Shown piece by piece: positions 61,099 through 64,000 of a stretch of 64,000 bases of DNA. This stretch comes from Mariluticola halotolerans. GTDB taxonomy: Bacteria; Pseudomonadota; Alphaproteobacteria; Rhizobiales; Devosiaceae. Under the pieces are notes generated by a model. The model was not told where the DNA came from and did not search any database. It saw nothing but the letters and a program-made list of their open reading frames with translations. The stretch covers positions 372,001 through 436,000 of the forward strand of contig NZ_CP090960.1 of assembly GCF_021611515.1 (NCBI RefSeq), given 5' to 3'. The position numbers and the translations under genes are program-made. Within the stretch, counting starts at the first letter, position 1. Every line of letters begins with the position of its first letter.

Positions 61099-62991
61099 GT
61101 GACCGACATTTCTGACGACAAAGCAAAAGTGAGCGCTGACGAGGGTTCGCTGCTCACGACTATTCGCCATTTGTGGACATATATGTGGCCCGCCGACCGG
61201 GCGGACCTGAAACTGCGGGTGCTGCTGGCCATAGGCGCGCTTGTGCTGGCGAAAGTGGCCACCACGCTGGTGCCCTTTGCCTATAAGGGCATTATCGACA
61301 GTCTGCCTGAAAGCGGCGTGGCACCAGAGATGATGATGGGGCTGGCGGTGCCGATTGTGCTGGTGATCGCCTATGGTCTCGGCAATATCATGGATTCAGG
61401 GTTTCAGCAGTTGCGGGACATCCTGTTTGCCAGTGTGGGGCAGCACGCGGTGCGGCGCCTCGCTTATCAGACCTTTACCCATTTGCACCGGCTGTCGCTG
61501 CGCTATCATTTGCAGCGCCGCACGGGCGGGCTGAGCCGTGTGATTGAACGCGGGACCAAGGGCATTGAGACGATTGTGCGTTTCACCATGCTCAACACAG
61601 CCCCGGTATTGCTGGAATTCGTGATTGTGGCCGGGGTGTTTTTATACATGTTCGGCTGGTCGTTTCTGGCGATCGTGGTGCTGATTATCTGGCTGTATAT
61701 CTGGTTCACGGTGAAGGCGAGCAATTGGCGGATTGCCATTCGCCGGGACATGAATGACAGCGATACTGATGCCAATTCCAAGGCAATCGACAGCCTGCTG
61801 AATTTTGAAACGGTCAAATATTTCGGCAATGAGAAGCTGGAAGCGGACCGGTTTGACGAATCCATGTCGCGCTATGAGCATTCAGCCGTTCGGATATGGA
61901 CATCGCTGGGCTACCTGAACTTCGGGCAGGGGCTGATCTTCTGGTCCGGGCTGACGGTGATTGGCGTGATGTCGGTGCAGCGTGTGATGGCCGGGACCAT
62001 GAGCATGGGCGATTTCGTGCTGGTGAATACGTTCATGATGCAGATTTATCGCCCGCTCAACATGATCGGCTTTGTTTATCGCGAAATCCGGCAGGGGCTG
62101 GCCGATATCGAGGCCATGTTCAAGCTGCTGGGGCAGGACCCCGAGATTGTGGATTCGCCGCAGGCTGTGCCGCTGAAGGTTACCGGCCCTGTGTTGCGGT
62201 TTGAGGATGTGCATTTTCACTATGATGCGGACCGGCCGATCCTCAAGGGGATCAGCTTTGAAGTGCCTGCAGGCAAGACGATTGCAGTTGTGGGACCATC
62301 GGGGGCCGGCAAATCAACGATTTCGCGGCTCATTTACCGGTTCTACGATGTGACAGGTGGCCGGGTGACCATTGACGGGCAGGATGTGCGCGATGTGACC
62401 CAGGGCTCCTTGCGGGCGGCGATTGGCATGGTGCCGCAGGACACGGTGCTGTTCAACGATTCCATTGCGTACAATATCCGCTATGGCCGGCCCGATGCGG
62501 CAGAGGCCGAGGTGCGCGAAGCGGCGCAGATGGCGCAGATTGGCGATTTCATTGCCACGCTGCCCCAGGGCTTTGAAACGCCTGTGGGGGAACGTGGGCT
62601 GAAGCTTTCGGGCGGTGAAAAGCAGCGCGTGGCGATTGCGCGGACCATTCTGAAAAGCCCGCCAATTCTCATTCTGGATGAGGCGACCTCGGCACTGGAT
62701 ACCCAGACCGAGCGTGATATCCAGACCGCGCTCGATGCAGTTTCAGCAGACCGGACAACGCTGGTGATTGCGCATCGCCTGTCGACAGTTGTCGATGCGG
62801 ATGAGATTATTGTGCTGCGGGGCGGTGAAATTGCCGAACGGGGCACGCATCCTGAGCTGCTGGCGATGGAGGGGCTTTATGCCCAGATGTGGAACCGCCA
62901 GCGTGAAGCCACGGAAGCGGAAGAACAGTTCCGTCAGAAGACGGTGGATGCGGATGGTTTCCTCGGCCGGGCAGCGGAGAAGATCGAATAG
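61099..62991 (+). CDS. Atm1-type ABC transporter (fused permease/ATPase)
   Basis: This is 630 residues. Six membrane helices lie in the first ~340 residues, with the Atm1 hallmark NFETVKYFGNE and GLSRVIERGTKG. The ATPase has GPSGAGKST, Q-loop MVPQDTVLFND, signature LSGGEKQRVAIARTI and Walker B ILILDEATSALD. Bacterial Atm1 exports glutathione-metal adducts or persulfides, which fits the many glutathione-linked genes here. It begins with GTG. The ArsR gene precedes it by 5 bp. Confidence 0.93.
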   Translation: MTDISDDKAKVSADEGSLLTTIRHLWTYMWPADRADLKLRVLLAIGALVLAKVATTLVPFAYKGIIDSLPESGVAPEMMMGLAVPIVLVIAYGLGNIMDSGFQQLRDILFASVGQHAVRRLAYQTFTHLHRLSLRYHLQRRTGGLSRVIERGTKGIETIVRFTMLNTAPVLLEFVIVAGVFLYMFGWSFLAIVVLIIWLYIWFTVKASNWRIAIRRDMNDSDTDANSKAIDSLLNFETVKYFGNEKLEADRFDESMSRYEHSAVRIWTSLGYLNFGQGLIFWSGLTVIGVMSVQRVMAGTMSMGDFVLVNTFMMQIYRPLNMIGFVYREIRQGLADIEAMFKLLGQDPEIVDSPQAVPLKVTGPVLRFEDVHFHYDADRPILKGISFEVPAGKTIAVVGPSGAGKSTISRLIYRFYDVTGGRVTIDGQDVRDVTQGSLRAAIGMVPQDTVLFNDSIAYNIRYGRPDAAEAEVREAAQMAQIGDFIATLPQGFETPVGERGLKLSGGEKQRVAIARTILKSPPILILDEATSALDTQTERDIQTALDAVSADRTTLVIAHRLSTVVDADEIIVLRGGEIAERGTHPELLAMEGLYAQMWNRQREATEAEEQFRQKTVDADGFLGRAAEKIE

Positions 62992-63019
62992 CATTGGCGA
63001 GGCGCTGGTGCCTGCCGCT

Positions 63020-63058
63020 TCTGGATTGCCGCGCGGCTTCGCCGCTCGCAATGACGGC
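63020..63058. repeat. Palindromic repeat family D (copy 2)
   Basis: TGGATTGCCGCGCGGC TTC GCCGCTCGCAATGACG, nearly identical to 38455-38496. Confidence 0.8.
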
Positions 63059-63086
63059 GGCGGGGCTTTGTGTTCGTGGCGGCCTT

Positions 63087-63166
63087 CCCTCATGTTGAGC
63101 CTGTCGAAGGATGGGCGGCACGCGCGGTGTTGAAACCCTCGTGGTTCGACAAGCTTACCATGAGGG
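63087..63166. repeat. Palindromic repeat family A (copy 3)
   Basis: GAGCCTGTCGAAGGATG on the left and a diverged GTTCGACAAGCTTACCATG on the right, same size as the copy at 37683. Confidence 0.75.
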
Positions 63167-63204
63167 TTTTGGACGTATTTCGCATCCATCCCATTCTCTT
63201 TTTT

Positions 63205-63274
63205 GCCCGGACCTGATCCGGGCATCCATTCGGTGTGGCCTGTATCGTATGGACCCCCGGGTCACGCCCGAGGG
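63205..63274. repeat. Palindromic repeat family B (copy 3)
   Basis: GCCCGGACCTGATCCGGGC and CCCCCGGGTCACGCCCGAGG in the same order and spacing as the copies at 37801 and 38588, followed by the same GAGAAGGAAG. Confidence 0.8.
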
Positions 63275-63443
63275 AGAAGGAAGAGAGCGTTTTTTATTCT
63301 TCGTCACCCGACCCGGATATGCCGGGCTTTGGCATTCGGCCGTGCCACGGCGCGACTGGCCTTTGCGGGACGGATCGAGGTCCCAATCAAACGGGGGGAT
63401 AAGGGGCATGCTGCATGCCTGGATGCGCGCTTATGGCGCTAGC

Positions 63444-63476
63444 AAAAAGGCCCGCACAATGTGCGGGCCTTTTTTT
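63444..63476. terminator. Bidirectional rho-independent terminator
   Basis: GGCCCGCAC and GTGCGGGCC arms around AAT have an A-run on the left and T-run on the right, so they serve both the Atm1 unit and the minus-strand RND gene. Confidence 0.92.
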
Positions 63477-63494
63477 GTCTGGATGGTGGGGCTT

Positions 63495-64000
63495 TTATTC
63501 AGCCGCCTGCCGGGAGACCACGGTGACACCGTTGGTTTCGGTTTCCACCAGACCGGTCTGATCCACTTCCATATATTTGCGGGCGCTATCCAGATCGCCG
63601 GGTATTTCGGCACCAGACCCCTTGGCGGGGCGGCGGCCGAACAGGCCGGTGACGAAGCTGGAGAGGGCTGCAAATACGTTGGACAGCCGAGCCCAGATGA
63701 CCGAGGGCGCGGTGATCATGACCGGGACCATGACCAGTGTCAGCAGCGTGGACAGGAACAGGCCGGACACAAGCGCTGCCGACAGGTTGATGAACCACGA
63801 ACCGGCAATGCCGCCGGTGACGATTTCGCGGCGGACAAAGTCGAACTCAACGTTCAGCGCCATCGGGATTACGCCGAGGGCCGTCACTGTTGCTGTCAGC
63901 AGCACCGGCCGGACACGCTGGGCGGTGGTGAGCAACATGGCCTTGATCGGTTCAACGCCGTCATCACGGTTGTAGTGATTGTAGGTGTCGATCAAAACGA
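63495..64000 (-). CDS. RND efflux transporter, C-terminal part (partial)
   Basis: The last ~168 residues of an RND-family pump. Reading from the window edge it passes IDTYNHYNRDDG, the loop RVRPVLLTATVTALGVIPMA with the conserved membrane Arg-Pro, then FINLSAALVSGLFLSTLLTLVMVPV, the final helices. The TTG near 63995 is only an internal codon; the gene continues beyond 64000. It exports drugs, metals or lipids with an adaptor and outer-membrane channel. The terminator at 63444-63476 follows. Confidence 0.9.
   Translation of the reverse strand, partial: VLIDTYNHYNRDDGVEPIKAMLLTTAQRVRPVLLTATVTALGVIPMALNVEFDFVRREIVTGGIAGSWFINLSAALVSGLFLSTLLTLVMVPVMITAPSVIWARLSNVFAALSSFVTGLFGRRPAKGSGAEIPGDLDSARKYMEVDQTGLVETETNGVTVVSRQAAE

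Larger units (their letters stand above)
62992..63494. other. 503-bp intergenic region with repeats
   Basis: Contains repeat families D, A and B in that order (63020-63274), then a stretch (63275-63440) with nothing recognised, and finally the bidirectional terminator. No gene is supported. Confidence 0.75.

Noticed and set aside
63275-63440. Small gene between repeat family B and the terminator
   Set aside because: Short frames have no ribosome site or family match.
1-64000. CRISPR arrays, tRNA or rRNA genes, insertion sequences, prophage genes
   Set aside because: None seen on reading both strands; the only repeats are the palindromic families and short dyads.

Overview
The window reads as a chromosomal segment of an alphaproteobacterium, most likely of the order Hyphomicrobiales (Rhizobiales). 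The grounds are the moderate-to-high GC content, class II DAHP synthase, TRAP and sugar-ABC uptake systems, a second GltX-type synthetase coupled to nadE, DUF2865 and DUF2059 proteins, and nests of the palindromic intergenic repeats common in this order. The genus cannot be fixed from the sequence alone. About 60 protein genes are supported. No rRNA, tRNA, CRISPR array, intact insertion sequence or phage was seen.

Left part (1 to about 33 kb), accessory catabolism. (i) A GST plus a flavin oxidoreductase (PNPOx-FNR fusion, cut by the window edge) lies divergent from a LysR regulator. (ii) A six-gene minus-strand operon (acyl-CoA ligase, enoyl-CoA hydratase, SDR, TRAP dctP-dctQ-dctM) lies divergent from a MarR regulator with clustered operator-like repeats. 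It fits uptake, CoA activation and partial beta-oxidation of a carboxylate. (iii) A mixed block holds VOC and GFA proteins, a FucI-like isomerase behind a perfect 22-bp palindrome, and a DJ-1/DUF1272 pair divergent from a GlxA-type AraC regulator. (iv) A LacI regulator is divergent from a sugar or polyol ABC transporter operon with an SDR, a xylitol-dehydrogenase-like enzyme and a small sugar or nucleoside kinase. (v) A complete quinate/shikimate-type module follows: TRAP transporter plus type II dehydroquinase on the minus strand. Opposite are two tandem GntR paralogues, a probably NAD-dependent shikimate dehydrogenase and a two-domain 3-dehydroshikimate dehydratase (QuiC) on the plus strand. 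Together they would convert imported shikimate or dehydroquinate to protocatechuate. The block ends in decaying genes (a frameshifted VOC gene, a truncated SnoaL-like gene, an ORF fragment) directly upstream of dusA, a known integration hot spot.

Right part (about 33.4 to 64 kb), mostly core genes: dusA, cobS/cobT, a membrane aspartic protease, a hybrid-less histidine kinase, Lrp/AsnC, moaA, an L,D-transpeptidase, rpiA, gor, class II DAHP synthase, a beta-barrel protein, nadE-gltX, an FAH-family enzyme, a cytochrome c, cysS with a VOC-GFA-GFA tail, cimA, a LysM protein, ArsR with an Atm1-type ABC exporter, and the end of an RND pump. Two intergenic nests (37.6-39.0 kb and 63.0-63.3 kb) carry four families of palindromic repeats. 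The first nest also holds a conserved-looking structured segment that may be an RNA.

No obvious new defence or mobile system is present. The best leads are the recurring VOC-GFA pairing, the TRAP intercistronic hairpins, the GGGCC-repeat frameshift and the structured intergenic segment near 38.2 kb.
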